50,778 nt of DNA, taken from positions 1 through 50,778 of the forward strand of contig CAJAQO010000134.1 of the NCBI GenBank assembly GCA_903944085.1, read 5' to 3'. This document shows, piece after piece, positions 1 through 9,358 of the stretch. This DNA comes from an uncultured Verrucomicrobia subdivision 3 bacterium (GTDB lineage: Bacteria > Verrucomicrobiota > Verrucomicrobiia > Limisphaerales > UBA11358). A program made the position numbers and the translations under genes. Numbering within the stretch: the stretch's first letter is position 1; every line of letters begins with the position of its first letter. The notes beneath the pieces are model-generated. The model was not told the origin of the DNA, did no database searches, and saw only the letters and a program-made list of their open reading frames with translations.

Positions 1-267
1 CGGCGCGGTGATATAACCACTGCCGCCGAAAGTGACATTTATCGTGGTGATGAAACCGCTGATCGGATTCGTCGCCGTGGCGGTGGCCGTTTGATTGGCA
101 TTGGTGCCCGCGACCAGCGCAAACTGGAAAAGCCCGATGCCAGAGAAGTTGGTGCCGTTGTCCAAGACACGCCCCTGATACATAATGACGGTGTTCTGGG
201 CGGCAACGGGATAAGCGCTGGCGATTATAGCCAACAAGACGATCAGCAAAAAAGGTCTGGTTTTCAT
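1..267 (-). CDS. Secreted protein, N-terminal part only (gene runs off the left edge)
   Basis: Reading leftwards from the ATG at 267, the protein starts MKTRPFLLIVLLAIIAS, a clear signal peptide ending near VAAQ, so the product is exported. The mature part begins IMYQGRVLDNGTNFSG, which resembles the YQGRLxDNGxPxNG opening of many secreted Verrucomicrobia and Planctomycetes proteins. Residues from about 72 on read GFITTINVTFGGSGY, matching the GGSGY module of the large RCC1 protein at 48225-50330. The frame stays open to base 1, so the C-terminus is missing. Function is unknown; a surface or extracellular structural role is inferred. It is transcribed away from the DUF4139 gene. Confidence 0.75.
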   Translation of the reverse strand, partial: MKTRPFLLIVLLAIIASAYPVAAQNTVIMYQGRVLDNGTNFSGIGLFQFALVAGTNANQTATATATNPISGFITTINVTFGGSGYITAP

Positions 268-914
268 ATTAAATTCACATTTGGTCTCTTATTTTTAACG
301 CACCATTATTGTCGCCTCAACCCTTTGAAAGCGAATGGAAATTCGCCAGCGAGGGCGTCGTTGCGCTTGTTTTCTCCCGCGTGGGCCGTTTTGGGACGCG
401 GCGAACAAAATTTTCGAATCAATTCTCCCGCACAATTCGGCGTGACAAAATCGGCAACGAGGTTCGCCTGATTTTTCTGGACAATTCTTTTCTAATGTTT
501 TATATTAGCTGCTCTGTCTGCGACGAGAAGCTACAAGGAGCGGGCGGACAGAAAGCAGAAACACTGCGAGGAGTAGGGAACGGGGACGATAAGGCGGCCG
601 CCTGCTTGGAGCAGGCCGGCCGCCTTAATTAGTTAGTATAGCCATAGGAAACAAACCTCGAAAAAGCTCGTTTGCGAGCATTGTGCCAACTCAACGGCAC
701 GGAGGTCAGCATGTTGACATCACTGCTGGGCAAGAGTGATTGCGGCGGCGGACACAATTGTTGGGTGACTTATTTAGCTTGGAAAACATTCGGGTCCTAG
801 GAAGCAAAAAGTTTGTTCGAGAAATTGATGGCAGCGCAAGCCTCGGCCGACAAAAATTTTCCCTAATAACTTTCCTTCCCGCATGTCTTATGTTTCGATG
901 CTAACACATTCATT
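268..914. other. Gene-free divergent intergenic region
   Basis: About 650 bases between two divergently transcribed genes. It should hold promoters for both, but I see no convincing -35/-10 pair. TTGACA occurs at 714-719 without a good -10 at the right distance. Open frames across it have no recognisable protein content. It contains one strong GC-rich hairpin (591-626), listed separately. Confidence 0.6.
591..626. repeat. GC-rich hairpin with one-base bulge
   Basis: The left arm AAGGCGGCCGCCTGCT pairs with AGCAGGCCGGCCGCCTT across a three-base loop (TGG), leaving one unpaired C on the right. The stem is about 16 bp and very GC-rich. No T tract follows (AATTAGTTAG), so it is not a classical terminator. 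It lies about 290 bases before the DUF4139 start. Confidence 0.65.
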
Positions 915-2357
915 ATGAAATCCATTCCTGTGCTCGCCCTGCTTTCGCTGGCGCTTTCCGCCGCTGCGGAACCGGCTTTGACCATTTACAACCAAAACTT
1001 CGCCGTGGTGCGCGACACGGTGCCGCTGGATTTGAAGGCTGGCGCGAATGCCGTGCGCTACGCGGACGCGACGGCGCAGGTGGAGCCGGATTCCGTGATC
1101 CTGCGCGACCCGGCGGGCAAACATGCGCTGCAAATTCTGGAACAAAATTACCGCAACGATCCGGTAAGCGAGCCGCTGCTGCTGTCGCTGTTTGAAGGCA
1201 AGACGATTGATTTTGAAAAAGTGCGGCTGAAGGACAACACCCAGACGAGCGAACTCATTCCCGGCAAAATTGTCCGTAGCGGCTACGTTCCCGGCGGTGC
1301 CAACGAGCAGCCCATCATCGAAGTGAACGGCAAGCTGCAGTTCACCCTGCCCGGCCAGCCGCTGTTTCCCGATCTCGGTAGCGACACGGTGCTCAAGCCC
1401 GTGTTCAACTGGCTGTTGCAGTCGGATGCCGCCGGCAAGTTTAACGCCGAAGTCGGCTATGTCACCGGCGGCTTCGACTGGAGTGCCAGCTACAATCTCG
1501 TCTCGCCGGAAAAAGGCGACCTGGTGGACCTCGTCGGCTGGATCACGATGAAAAACGAGAGCGGCAAGACGTTTGAAAATGCCAGAATCAAATTGCTGGC
1601 CGGTGACGTGAATAAGATCCCGCCGCCGCAAGCCGCCGGGTTTGGCGGCATGAGAATGCGCGCCCTGCCGATGGCGATGAACGCGGCCATGGCCGACGCC
1701 GTGACCGAGAAAGCTTTCGACGAATTTCATCTTTATTCCATCGCCCGCGCCACGACGCTGCACGACCGCGAGACGAAGCAGGTGGAATTTGTTCACGCCG
1801 AAAAAATGTTTGCGCCGACGATTTATGTTTATGACGGCGCGGAAGGCTATCGGTTTTACGGCTTGAATTACGACCGGGGCTACGGCCAGAGCGACAACAA
1901 GAAGATCATTGTCCAGCGCGAGTTCAAGAACGCAGAGACCAACCAGCTTGGCCTCGCGCTGCCCAAAGGCAAACTGCGGTTTTATCGCCGCGACGACGAC
2001 GGCCAGTTGCAGTTCGTCGGCGAAAATGAAATTGACCACACGCCGCGCAACGAAACGGTCCGCGTGACGACAGGAAATTCGTTTGACCTCGTCGGGGAAC
2101 GCAAGCAGACCGATTTCAAAGTGGACACCGCCGACAAATGGATTGATGAGACGTTTGAGATCAAGCTGCGTAACCACAAGCAAGATGCGCCGGTGGAAAT
2201 CCGCGTCGTCGAACATCTTTACCGCTGGAGCAACTGGGAAATCAAAGCCAAGTCGGATGACTTTGAGAAAAAAGATTCGCAGACCATTCAGTTTCGCATC
2301 CCCGTCAAACCCGACGAGGAACGCACCTTGACTTACACGGTGCATTATTCATGGTAA
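915..2357 (+). CDS. DUF4139 domain-containing secreted protein
   Basis: 480 aa starting MKSIPVLALLSLALSAAAEP, a short signal peptide with cleavage expected after about residue 18. The rest matches the DUF4139 family (mucoidy-inhibitor-like and related proteins): an N-terminal part setting up NQNFAVVRDTVPLDL and, from about residue 170, the beta-rich DUF4139 core with VTGGFDWSASYNLV and a C-terminal WSNWEIKAKS segment. Related proteins are periplasmic or outer-membrane associated and biochemically uncharacterised. The gene stands alone between a divergent and a convergent neighbour, so it is probably monocistronic. A 485-residue antisense frame across it is a high-GC shadow. Family assignment is fairly sure, function is not. 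Confidence 0.85.
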   Translation: MKSIPVLALLSLALSAAAEPALTIYNQNFAVVRDTVPLDLKAGANAVRYADATAQVEPDSVILRDPAGKHALQILEQNYRNDPVSEPLLLSLFEGKTIDFEKVRLKDNTQTSELIPGKIVRSGYVPGGANEQPIIEVNGKLQFTLPGQPLFPDLGSDTVLKPVFNWLLQSDAAGKFNAEVGYVTGGFDWSASYNLVSPEKGDLVDLVGWITMKNESGKTFENARIKLLAGDVNKIPPPQAAGFGGMRMRALPMAMNAAMADAVTEKAFDEFHLYSIARATTLHDRETKQVEFVHAEKMFAPTIYVYDGAEGYRFYGLNYDRGYGQSDNKKIIVQREFKNAETNQLGLALPKGKLRFYRRDDDGQLQFVGENEIDHTPRNETVRVTTGNSFDLVGERKQTDFKVDTADKWIDETFEIKLRNHKQDAPVEIRVVEHLYRWSNWEIKAKSDDFEKKDSQTIQFRIPVKPDEERTLTYTVHYSW

Positions 2358-2423
2358 AAAAAACTCGCGGTGGCCGCAGCCGCTCCTGCCAGACCAGCGC
2401 TGGATCGCTGGCGAACGCCTGAC

Positions 2424-4487
2424 TTACGGCGCAACCATCACGCGGTAGAATCGCTGCTTTTGATGGGCGGCGGCGGGATCAAAAGCCTGCCAGATGGCAT
2501 TCGTGAGCATGCGGTTCGTCAGCGTGATCCAGTTAACCAAGTTCGTTGAAAACTGAATGGTGTTGGTATGCGCCACATCCCCGGTGATGGTGAAGAACGC
2601 GCCGCTCGCCGTGGAATAGCCGCCGCTTGTGAATTTCGGCACCGTGAGCGTGACGGGCGCGACAAAATTCGCCGTGGCCGTGCCCGTCAACTCGGTCACG
2701 TTGGTGCCCAAGATCGAATCATAACCCAGGGCGTTGAGTTCGTTGTTGCGCACGCTCACCGTCCAGCTTCCGTTCAAGACTTGGATCTGATAAAAACCAT
2801 TTTGGTCGGTGGTCACGCAGCCGGGGAAATAGCCACCGCTGGCATTGATGGGCTGATCCGCATCCACGGTTGCCCCGGCAATGGGATTGCCCACCGGGTC
2901 GGTAAGTTTGCCAGTGATGATGGCCGTGGCGCGGGGGAAAATCAGGCTCAGGCCGTTTAAATCCACGCCATTCGTGACCGAATAATTTAATCCGGAAATA
3001 TCCACATAGCCGCGATTCTGCGCGCTGACACATTCCAGCGCGAGATTCCAGACACCGCCACTAACGCCCACATCAAAGTTGCCGTTGCCATCCGTCGTCG
3101 GATACAGGGCACTGTTGCCATTGCCCTGCAACGGATAAGGTTGGACGACCAGCATGATGTTAGTGATTGGGCTGCCGTGATCGTCCAGAATTTGACCGCG
3201 CAAATGCGCCGTGACACCCTGCAAAATAAAATCCGCTGCCAAGGCCTGGCCGCCATTGATCACCAGGTTTGTGCTGGTGCCGCTGGAATAACCCGCCGCC
3301 GTGAGCGAATCATTGTTCGGCCCTGCGTTCCAATTATCGGCCAGCACACCCAGCGTATAGGTGCCATTCGTTTCCGTCAGGCCGATGGCTTCGTATAAAT
3401 TTTGATCATCATCCGCGACCATGCTGATGCCGGCGACGACATTGCTCAAAGAATCCCGCACCGTCCCGTAAATCAGCGCGGTGGCTTTTTGCAGGGCAAA
3501 GTTGAGGTTCGTGACGCTGCGGTTGGTGATGGTCAGGAGCAGGCTGCTTTGCGGCGCCAAATAGCTCTTTTGCGCCAAAGCTGCTTCATCCAACTTCACC
3601 TTCCATTGACTCGCGATGACGGGAAAACTGAAAAAACCGTTGGTGTCGGTGAAGGTGCCGGCGAAATAATTATTCGTGGACTCGCCGTTCACAAACACCG
3701 CGCCGCCCGGTTTGCCGCTGCCGGCGTCAACCAAAGTGCCGGAGATTGAATAATTGCCGCTAATCAAGGCGATATTGTTCGTGACAAATTGATTGGCCGG
3801 CACCGTCACATAACCGGCGTTCTCATCGGACACAAATCCGGCACCTACGGACACCACTGAATAACTGCCGGTCGGCGCGTAGAAATTAAAATAGCCATTG
3901 GTATCCGTCAGCACCACGGTCGTTTTGCCCGGGCCGGTGATGTTGATCAAGGCCAGTGCCGAATTGGTCAGCGGCTGGCTGCCGGGTGAGGTCAAGCGGC
4001 CACGCACGCCTTGGGGCTGGATTTTTTGCGCCACGGAAAAGACCTGCATCGCCAGCGTCACTCCGTTTTGATCCTCCAGACTGAAAATAAAATTGCCCGT
4101 CATGGCACCGGCTGGCCCGCCGAGTCCGGGATAGTCAAATGCGGCGCTGATCTGCCCGTTGGTGATTCCGTCGTCATCGCCCGGCACGTTGAGATTGCGC
4201 ACGCCGGCGATTTCCGGCAACTGACCGTCCGTCACCTTGAAACTTTGAAAAACAAAATCCTGTCCCGGATCAATCAGTCCGTTGCCGTTGACATCATAAA
4301 AGCGTTTCAGTTGCACCTGCTGGCCATTCGTCAGGCCGGTGATAGTGAATCGTATCTTGCCGGAGAAGTCGTTGGTGATGCCCGGCGGAGAAATCATCAG
4401 ACTGATGGTCGCATGGGCGGCAGGCAAAAGGCAAAGCCACAAGGTGGCAATGAGCCGGCCGGTCAAAATAAACATCTGAGATTTCAT
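2424..4487 (-). CDS. Large secreted protein with repeated carboxypeptidase-regulatory-like domains
   Basis: 687 aa with the signal peptide MKSQMFILTGRLIATLWLCL followed by LPAAHA. An N-terminal Ig-like segment (about 27-150) holds a dockerin-like acidic stretch, DVNGNGLIDPGQD. At least five tandem carboxypeptidase-regulatory-like beta-sandwich modules follow, each with a G-x-L/V-x-D start and a TDTNGYF, TDTNGFF or TDQNGFY turn (about 160-590). The C-terminal about 60 residues contain FSTNLVNWITL and end QRFYRVMVAP, a C-terminal module common in secreted verrucomicrobial proteins. The modules are structural; no catalytic site is visible. Probably extracellular or cell-surface. It converges with the DUF4139 gene and diverges from the helicase gene. 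Confidence 0.8.
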   Translation of the reverse strand: MKSQMFILTGRLIATLWLCLLPAAHATISLMISPPGITNDFSGKIRFTITGLTNGQQVQLKRFYDVNGNGLIDPGQDFVFQSFKVTDGQLPEIAGVRNLNVPGDDDGITNGQISAAFDYPGLGGPAGAMTGNFIFSLEDQNGVTLAMQVFSVAQKIQPQGVRGRLTSPGSQPLTNSALALINITGPGKTTVVLTDTNGYFNFYAPTGSYSVVSVGAGFVSDENAGYVTVPANQFVTNNIALISGNYSISGTLVDAGSGKPGGAVFVNGESTNNYFAGTFTDTNGFFSFPVIASQWKVKLDEAALAQKSYLAPQSSLLLTITNRSVTNLNFALQKATALIYGTVRDSLSNVVAGISMVADDDQNLYEAIGLTETNGTYTLGVLADNWNAGPNNDSLTAAGYSSGTSTNLVINGGQALAADFILQGVTAHLRGQILDDHGSPITNIMLVVQPYPLQGNGNSALYPTTDGNGNFDVGVSGGVWNLALECVSAQNRGYVDISGLNYSVTNGVDLNGLSLIFPRATAIITGKLTDPVGNPIAGATVDADQPINASGGYFPGCVTTDQNGFYQIQVLNGSWTVSVRNNELNALGYDSILGTNVTELTGTATANFVAPVTLTVPKFTSGGYSTASGAFFTITGDVAHTNTIQFSTNLVNWITLTNRMLTNAIWQAFDPAAAHQKQRFYRVMVAP

Positions 4488-4721
4488 TGGTTTTAATCAA
4501 AGCGGACATTCCATCAGGTTACCAAGGATGACAATTTCGCTAATGGCAACGACAAGGCAAGCAATAATTCTTCAATCTCTCGCATTGGTTCTAAAGCCAA
4601 GCAGGTCAGAATGCACTGCTAAAACTGGCCGGCCAAACCTTTCCCGGCTCGTGTTCGCCGCCAAGTGCTGGAAACTGATTTTAAGATTTTCAGGCGTCTA
4701 TGCCGACCGCATATTGAACGG

Positions 4722-7700
4722 ATGTCCGTTGAACTCACAGAAGCCTTGCTCGCCAAGGCCGCCGGCTGGGACGCCGTGAAACATGCCCGCGCCTACCTGG
4801 AACAAGGCCAGGTGGTCAGTTCCTATTGGGCGCCGCCGCTGTTGCGCGGCGTCGTGCAGGCCGGCGACAATTCTTTCCGCGCCTCGCTGGTCATTCATAA
4901 CGACATTGACATCGAGAACCTCTGCAACTGCCGCGAGGCGCGCGAATGGGGAAAAATCTGCGCGCATGTCGTCGCCGTCGGGCTGCATTGGTTGAAGGCG
5001 CATAAACCCGAAACTGCGCCGGCGGCGCGACCGGCGCCGGCTTTGCCGGCCAGAAAAACTCCCGCGCTCCGGCGCGAGGCCGGCGGCGAGCCGGCGGAAC
5101 TCTTCATCATCCTGCCGCCGAATTTCGACCAGGCGCTCGCGCGCGGCAAGGTGATGTTGGTGCTGGAAGCGAAGTGGGGCGGCGGGCGGTGTCCACTGAA
5201 CGCCCTGCCCAAAGGCCGCGCGTTTGCTTTTTCACCGGCCGATAATGCGGTCATCGAACGACTCGAAATTTTTACGAATGGCGAAACGCCCGCGCTGTTG
5301 CAAATGGAAACGAAAGATTTTGCCACGCTCATTCCGTTGCTGGTAGATCACGAAAATGTCACGCTGGGAAAATCCAGCGCGGTGAAAATCACGCGGACGC
5401 CGCTGAAACTGCCGCTGCGCGCCACGCTGGAGGGGAATGGAGAAATCGTTCTGTCGCTGAAAGAAAAGCCAGCGGCGCTCGTGCTGGCCGGCGATTGGGT
5501 CTGGCAAAACAATTCGCTGCAGCCGCTCGGCCTGCCGGCGGATCTGAAAGAGATTTTCCGCGCGCCGGTGCGCGTCACGCGAGCGCAAGTGCCGCAATTT
5601 TTGGGGCAGCAATGGCCGCGGTTGGCGGCGGACGGCTTGGCGGCCAATTTCAAGCTGGAAGATTTCACGCTCGAACCGCAGGCGCCGCGTTTTCTGCTTG
5701 CGCTCAAAGGCGGCCTCACGCAGTTGAGCGCGCTGCTGCAATGCGCCTACGGCTCGCGCATCATGACCGTCGGCGTGACGGCGTCCGATGAAAACATTTG
5801 GCTGCCCGATCCCGACGTGGCGACGCGCTATTCCACCCGCGACTTCACCGCCGAGCGCGCGGCGCTGGGCCGATTGCAGTGCAGCGGATTTTCCAGTCCC
5901 GACGCCAGCGGAAAACTGCAACTGGCCGGACAAAATTCCGTGCTGAATTTTCTCGCGCGGGAATTTCCAAAATTGCAGCGCGAATGGAGCGTCACGCTGG
6001 ACGAACAACTGGAAAACCGCACGCTGAAAAATCTCGAACGCGTCGAGCCGCAGTTTCAAATCACGTCTTCCGGCGTGCAATGGTTTGAGCTTGGCGTCGT
6101 GTTCGCGGCGGGCGGCGGCGAAACGTTTTCGGCGGCGGATATCCAGCGGCTGGTTCTATCCGGGCAAAACCATACACGGTTGAAGAATGGCAAAATGGCG
6201 GTGATTGACACCGGCGCGGTGGAGGAATTGCAGGAGGTTTTGCTCGACTGCGCGCCGCAACAAAACGCGGCGGGCTATCGCATCAACAACACCCAAGCCG
6301 GTTTTCTCGAAGCCACGCTGCGGCAGCACGCGGATTGGAAAGTTCAGGCTCCGGCGGCTTGGCGCGACCGGGCGGCGAAGCAAAGCGGCGAGGCCAGACT
6401 GGAATGTCCGCCGCTCGGCGATTTGGAAAACGTGCTGCGGCCTTACCAAAAACAAGGCGTGGCGTGGCTGCACTTTTTGCGCGCGAACGGTTTTGGCGGC
6501 ATTCTCGCGGACGAAATGGGCCTCGGAAAAACCCTGCAAACATTGGCGTTTTTTAAGACATTGCGGAGTGCGGAATGCGGAGTGCGGAGTAATTTGCCAA
6601 CCGCGCCCGCCGCCATTCCGCATTCCGCACTCCGCACTCCGCACTTGATCGTTTGCCCGACGAGCCTGGTGTTCAACTGGGTGGCCGAAGTGAAAAAATT
6701 TACGCCGGAGTTGAAAATCCTCGCGCTACACGGACCGGACCGGCATGCGCGATTTGATGAAATCGCCGCCAGCGACATCGTCGTGACAAGCTATGCGCTG
6801 ATCCGCCGCGACGCGGAAAAATATTGCGGCCTGGAATTCGACACCGTCGCGCTCGACGAGGCGCAGCACATAAAAAATCGCCAGACGCAAAACGCGCAGG
6901 CGGTGAAAGCGGTGCGGGCGAAGCACCGGATTGTGCTCACCGGCACGCCGCTGGAAAATTCCGTTTTGGATTTGTGGTCCATTTTCGATTTTCTCATGCC
7001 GGGCTATCTCGGCACCGCGAAAGATTTCCGCGAGCGCTACGAATTGCCCATCGCCAAGGAAAAAAATGCGGAGGCGCAGGCGCGGCTGGCGCGGCGGCTG
7101 CGACCGTTCATGCTGCGTCGTTTGAAAAAGGAAGTCGCAGCGGATTTGCCGGCGAAGATTGAGCAGGTTTCATTTTGCGACCTCACGCCGGATCAGCGCG
7201 GTGTTTATCAGCAGGTGATCGAGGCCAGCCGCAAGGAAGTGCTGGCCGCCGTCGGCGCGCAAGGCCTCGCCAAAAGCCGCATGGTGGTGCTGACCGCGCT
7301 GCTGCGCCTGCGGCAGGTCTGCTGCGATTTGCGGCTGTTGAAATTGGACAACGTGAATCCAGCCAATGCTTCGGGCAAACTGGATTTGTTCGGCGAACTG
7401 CTCGAAGAAGTGATTGACGGCGGCCATCGCGTGCTGGTGTTCAGCCAGTTCGTCGGCATGTTGGCGCTGCTGAAAGAGCGGCTGACGGCGGAGAAAATCG
7501 AATTCTGTTACCTCGACGGTTCGACGACGGATCGCGGCGCGGTCGTGGAGCAATTTCAGAAGAACGACGCGATTCCCGTTTTTCTGATCAGCCTGAAAGC
7601 GGGCGGCGTGGGCCTGAATCTCACGGGTGCCGACACGGTGATTCATTTTGATCCGTGGTGGAATCCGGCGGTGGAAGATCAAGCGACCGACCGCGCGCAT

Positions 7701-7877
7701 CGCATTGGGCAAACGAAAGTCGTAACCAGCTACAAACTGATCACGCGCGACACAGTGGAGGAAAAAATCCTGACGCTGCAAAACCGCAAACGCGAAATCA
7801 TCCAGGCGACGATTGGCGGCGAGGAGGCGTTCGCCGCGGCGTTGAACTGGGAGGAAATTCAGGAACTGCTGACCTGA
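4722..7877 (+). CDS. SWIM zinc-finger SNF2-family helicase
   Basis: 1051 aa from the ATG at 4722; a GTG at 4665 would add 19 residues, but MSVELTEALLAKAAGWDA looks like a natural start. A SWIM zinc finger (CNC...CAH) sits around residues 68-83. A long middle region separates it from a SNF2 ATPase: Walker A DEMGLGKT near 597, Walker B-like LDEAQHIKN, LTGTPLENS, then the second RecA domain with SLKAGGVGLNLTGAD and DRAHRIGQ near the C-terminus. The family remodels protein-DNA complexes using ATP; the precise role of bacterial SWIM-SNF2 proteins is unsettled. Between motifs I and Ia (residues about 613-641) an in-frame inverted repeat adds RSAECGVRS... and HSALRTPH, residues foreign to the family. 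Confidence 0.9.
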   Translation: MSVELTEALLAKAAGWDAVKHARAYLEQGQVVSSYWAPPLLRGVVQAGDNSFRASLVIHNDIDIENLCNCREAREWGKICAHVVAVGLHWLKAHKPETAPAARPAPALPARKTPALRREAGGEPAELFIILPPNFDQALARGKVMLVLEAKWGGGRCPLNALPKGRAFAFSPADNAVIERLEIFTNGETPALLQMETKDFATLIPLLVDHENVTLGKSSAVKITRTPLKLPLRATLEGNGEIVLSLKEKPAALVLAGDWVWQNNSLQPLGLPADLKEIFRAPVRVTRAQVPQFLGQQWPRLAADGLAANFKLEDFTLEPQAPRFLLALKGGLTQLSALLQCAYGSRIMTVGVTASDENIWLPDPDVATRYSTRDFTAERAALGRLQCSGFSSPDASGKLQLAGQNSVLNFLAREFPKLQREWSVTLDEQLENRTLKNLERVEPQFQITSSGVQWFELGVVFAAGGGETFSAADIQRLVLSGQNHTRLKNGKMAVIDTGAVEELQEVLLDCAPQQNAAGYRINNTQAGFLEATLRQHADWKVQAPAAWRDRAAKQSGEARLECPPLGDLENVLRPYQKQGVAWLHFLRANGFGGILADEMGLGKTLQTLAFFKTLRSAECGVRSNLPTAPAAIPHSALRTPHLIVCPTSLVFNWVAEVKKFTPELKILALHGPDRHARFDEIAASDIVVTSYALIRRDAEKYCGLEFDTVALDEAQHIKNRQTQNAQAVKAVRAKHRIVLTGTPLENSVLDLWSIFDFLMPGYLGTAKDFRERYELPIAKEKNAEAQARLARRLRPFMLRRLKKEVAADLPAKIEQVSFCDLTPDQRGVYQQVIEASRKEVLAAVGAQGLAKSRMVVLTALLRLRQVCCDLRLLKLDNVNPANASGKLDLFGELLEEVIDGGHRVLVFSQFVGMLALLKERLTAEKIEFCYLDGSTTDRGAVVEQFQKNDAIPVFLISLKAGGVGLNLTGADTVIHFDPWWNPAVEDQATDRAHRIGQTKVVTSYKLITRDTVEEKILTLQNRKREIIQATIGGEEAFAAALNWEEIQELLT
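6562..6643. repeat. Inverted repeat inserted in frame inside the helicase gene
   Basis: The left arm tgcggagtgcggaatgcgga (6562-6581) is an exact reverse complement of bases 6617-6636, giving a perfect 20-bp stem. Both arms are built of an approximate 7-8 base unit (GCGGAGT/GCGGAAT) and extend further in shifted register. The whole element stays in frame with the SNF2 gene and is translated. Confidence 0.85.
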
Positions 7878-8041
7878 TGTCTGTTCAACTGGACTGAGCT
7901 TCGTTCGGCCTTTGCGGTCACGACATCCACCGGGCGACCGAACGCAACCGATAAACGGGTTGGCAACGATGATTCAGGGCGGAGAAGTCGGGATGCAGCC
8001 CAGACTAAAACCGGATGAGATGCAGACGGCTTTTTTCGGCG

Positions 8042-8069
8042 TTGACTTTAGCAAGCATTCGGCTAAATT
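8042..8069 (+). promoter_or_regulatory. Candidate sigma-70 promoter for rpsT
   Basis: TTGACT (8042-8047) and TAAATT (8064-8069) are spaced by 16 bases. Transcription would start near 8076, giving a leader of about 30 bases before rpsT. Matches are 5/6 and 4/6 to consensus; this is by-eye evidence only. Confidence 0.45.
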
Positions 8070-8105
8070 CTCCGGCTCTTTACTTTAAACATTTAACACG
8101 AAACT

Positions 8106-8360
8106 ATGCCGAACACGAAGTCAGCCGAACGCCGGATGCGCAACAGCCAACGCAAGAACCTCCAGAACAGCGCCGTCAAATCCCGCCTGCGCCGCTCGGA
8201 GAAACAATTTCGCGCCACCGTGGCTGCCGGCAAAAAAGACGAGGCCGCCAAATTGCTTGCCGGCGTCCACTCTGCGTTTGACAAGGCCGTGAAGGTCGGA
8301 GCCATCACCCGCCCCACCGCCAATCGCAAAAAATCCCGCCTCGCCCTCTCGCTCAAGTAA
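8106..8360 (+). CDS. rpsT: 30S ribosomal protein bS20
   Basis: 84 aa, MPNTKSAERRMRNSQRKNLQ at the start, rich in Lys and Arg, with the helical-bundle sequence typical of bS20 (NSAVKSRLRRSEKQF, and ITRPTANRKKSRLALSLK at the end). Length fits the family (about 85-90 aa). bS20 binds 16S rRNA early in 30S assembly. It is a single-gene unit here, with a candidate promoter at 8042-8069 and a strong hairpin terminator just after it. Confidence 0.97.
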   Translation: MPNTKSAERRMRNSQRKNLQNSAVKSRLRRSEKQFRATVAAGKKDEAAKLLAGVHSAFDKAVKVGAITRPTANRKKSRLALSLK

Positions 8361-8388
8361 TTTCCCCGCCGCGCCCCGGCCAATTTGC

Positions 8389-8425
8389 AGCGGCGCTTGA
8401 CGAAAGCGCCGCTCATTTTATTTTC
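8389..8425 (+). terminator. Rho-independent terminator after rpsT
   Basis: A perfect 10-bp stem, AGCGGCGCTT/AAGCGCCGCT (8389-8398 with 8404-8413), has loop GACGA and is followed by CATTTTATTTTC. It lies 29 bases after the rpsT stop and before the convergent glycosyltransferase. Confidence 0.8.
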
Positions 8426-8473
8426 TGAGACTCAGGGCGCCACCGATCGGTTTTCAAACGGAGATCAAGCGGT

Positions 8474-9244
8474 TTAAGGAAAAAAGAGCTTCGGCTTGGC
8501 CAGCCCCAGTTTGGCCAGGCGAAATTTCATCCCGACGTTCAGACAGCCGAAGCCGTATTTGCAACTGCGCTGGAAATTGATGGACGAGGCTTCCTTGAAA
8601 TACTTCGTCGGACAGCTCACCTCGCCAATCGTGAAACCGTGCCACAAAATTTGCGCGATCATCTGGTTGTCGAACACGAAGTCATCCGAGTTCATCGCCA
8701 GGTTCGGTTCAAGCTTCTGCAAGAGCGTTTTTGAAAACGCGCGGTAGCCGGTGTGATATTCCGACAGTTTCGCGCCGAGCAAAAAATTTTCCGCCGCCGT
8801 CAAAAACCGGTTCGCCACGTATTTCCAGCCCGGCATCCCGCCTTGCAACGAATAGCCGCCTAAAATTCTGCTGGCCAGCACGCACTGATGCAGATCGTTG
8901 GCGATGATCGAGGCCATCGCCGGAATCAACTTCGGCGTGTATTGATAATCCGGATGCACCATGATGACGATGTCCGCGCCCGCCTCCAGCGCCAGCCGGT
9001 AGCAGGTTTTCTGGTTGCCGCCGTAGCCCGTGTTTTTTTCGTGCACATGGACGCGCACGCCCAGCAATGACGACGCCACCTTCACCGTGTCATCGCGGCT
9101 GCGGTCGTCCACAAGGATGATTTCATCCACGATGCCCTGCTGCAGCACCTCGTCCACCGTCATGGTGACGGTCTTGGCCGCGTTGTAAGCGGGCATGACC
9201 ACAACAATCTTTTTTCCAAAATACATAATCTGAATTTCTGACAT
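8474..9244 (-). CDS. Family 2 glycosyltransferase (polyprenyl-phosphate sugar transferase-like)
   Basis: 256 aa from the ATG at 9244 (MSEIQIMYFGKK); a start at 9226 (MYFGKKIVVVMPAYNAAKT) is equally possible. GT-A fold motifs are visible: VVVMPAYNAAKT at the N-terminus, EIILVDDRSRDDT, and an acidic metal-binding segment MVHPDYQYTP in place of the usual DAD/DxD. No strong C-terminal membrane helices are seen, as in the DPM1-like soluble class that moves a sugar from a nucleotide donor to polyprenyl phosphate. Donor and acceptor cannot be told from sequence. It faces rpsT and diverges from lutA. Confidence 0.85.
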   Translation of the reverse strand: MSEIQIMYFGKKIVVVMPAYNAAKTVTMTVDEVLQQGIVDEIILVDDRSRDDTVKVASSLLGVRVHVHEKNTGYGGNQKTCYRLALEAGADIVIMVHPDYQYTPKLIPAMASIIANDLHQCVLASRILGGYSLQGGMPGWKYVANRFLTAAENFLLGAKLSEYHTGYRAFSKTLLQKLEPNLAMNSDDFVFDNQMIAQILWHGFTIGEVSCPTKYFKEASSINFQRSCKYGFGCLNVGMKFRLAKLGLAKPKLFFP

Positions 9245-9358
9245 GCTGCCCAATCCCGGCGCGGCGGAGAAGCGAAAAAACCCGCCAGATTTTTTTAATG
9301 ACACTTCGCCTCGCCGGGTGAAGAATGTCGTTTTGAATTTGCCGTCAAACTGCCACGC

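Noticed and set aside
591-626. Intrinsic terminator
   Set aside because: The stem is strong but there is no T tract on either strand and no gene ends just before it on the plus strand.
888-2345. Long antisense open frame opposite the DUF4139 gene
   Set aside because: The sense frame has a signal peptide and family motifs; the antisense translation has none and is a product of high GC content. The same holds for 9757-11274 and 41214-42215.
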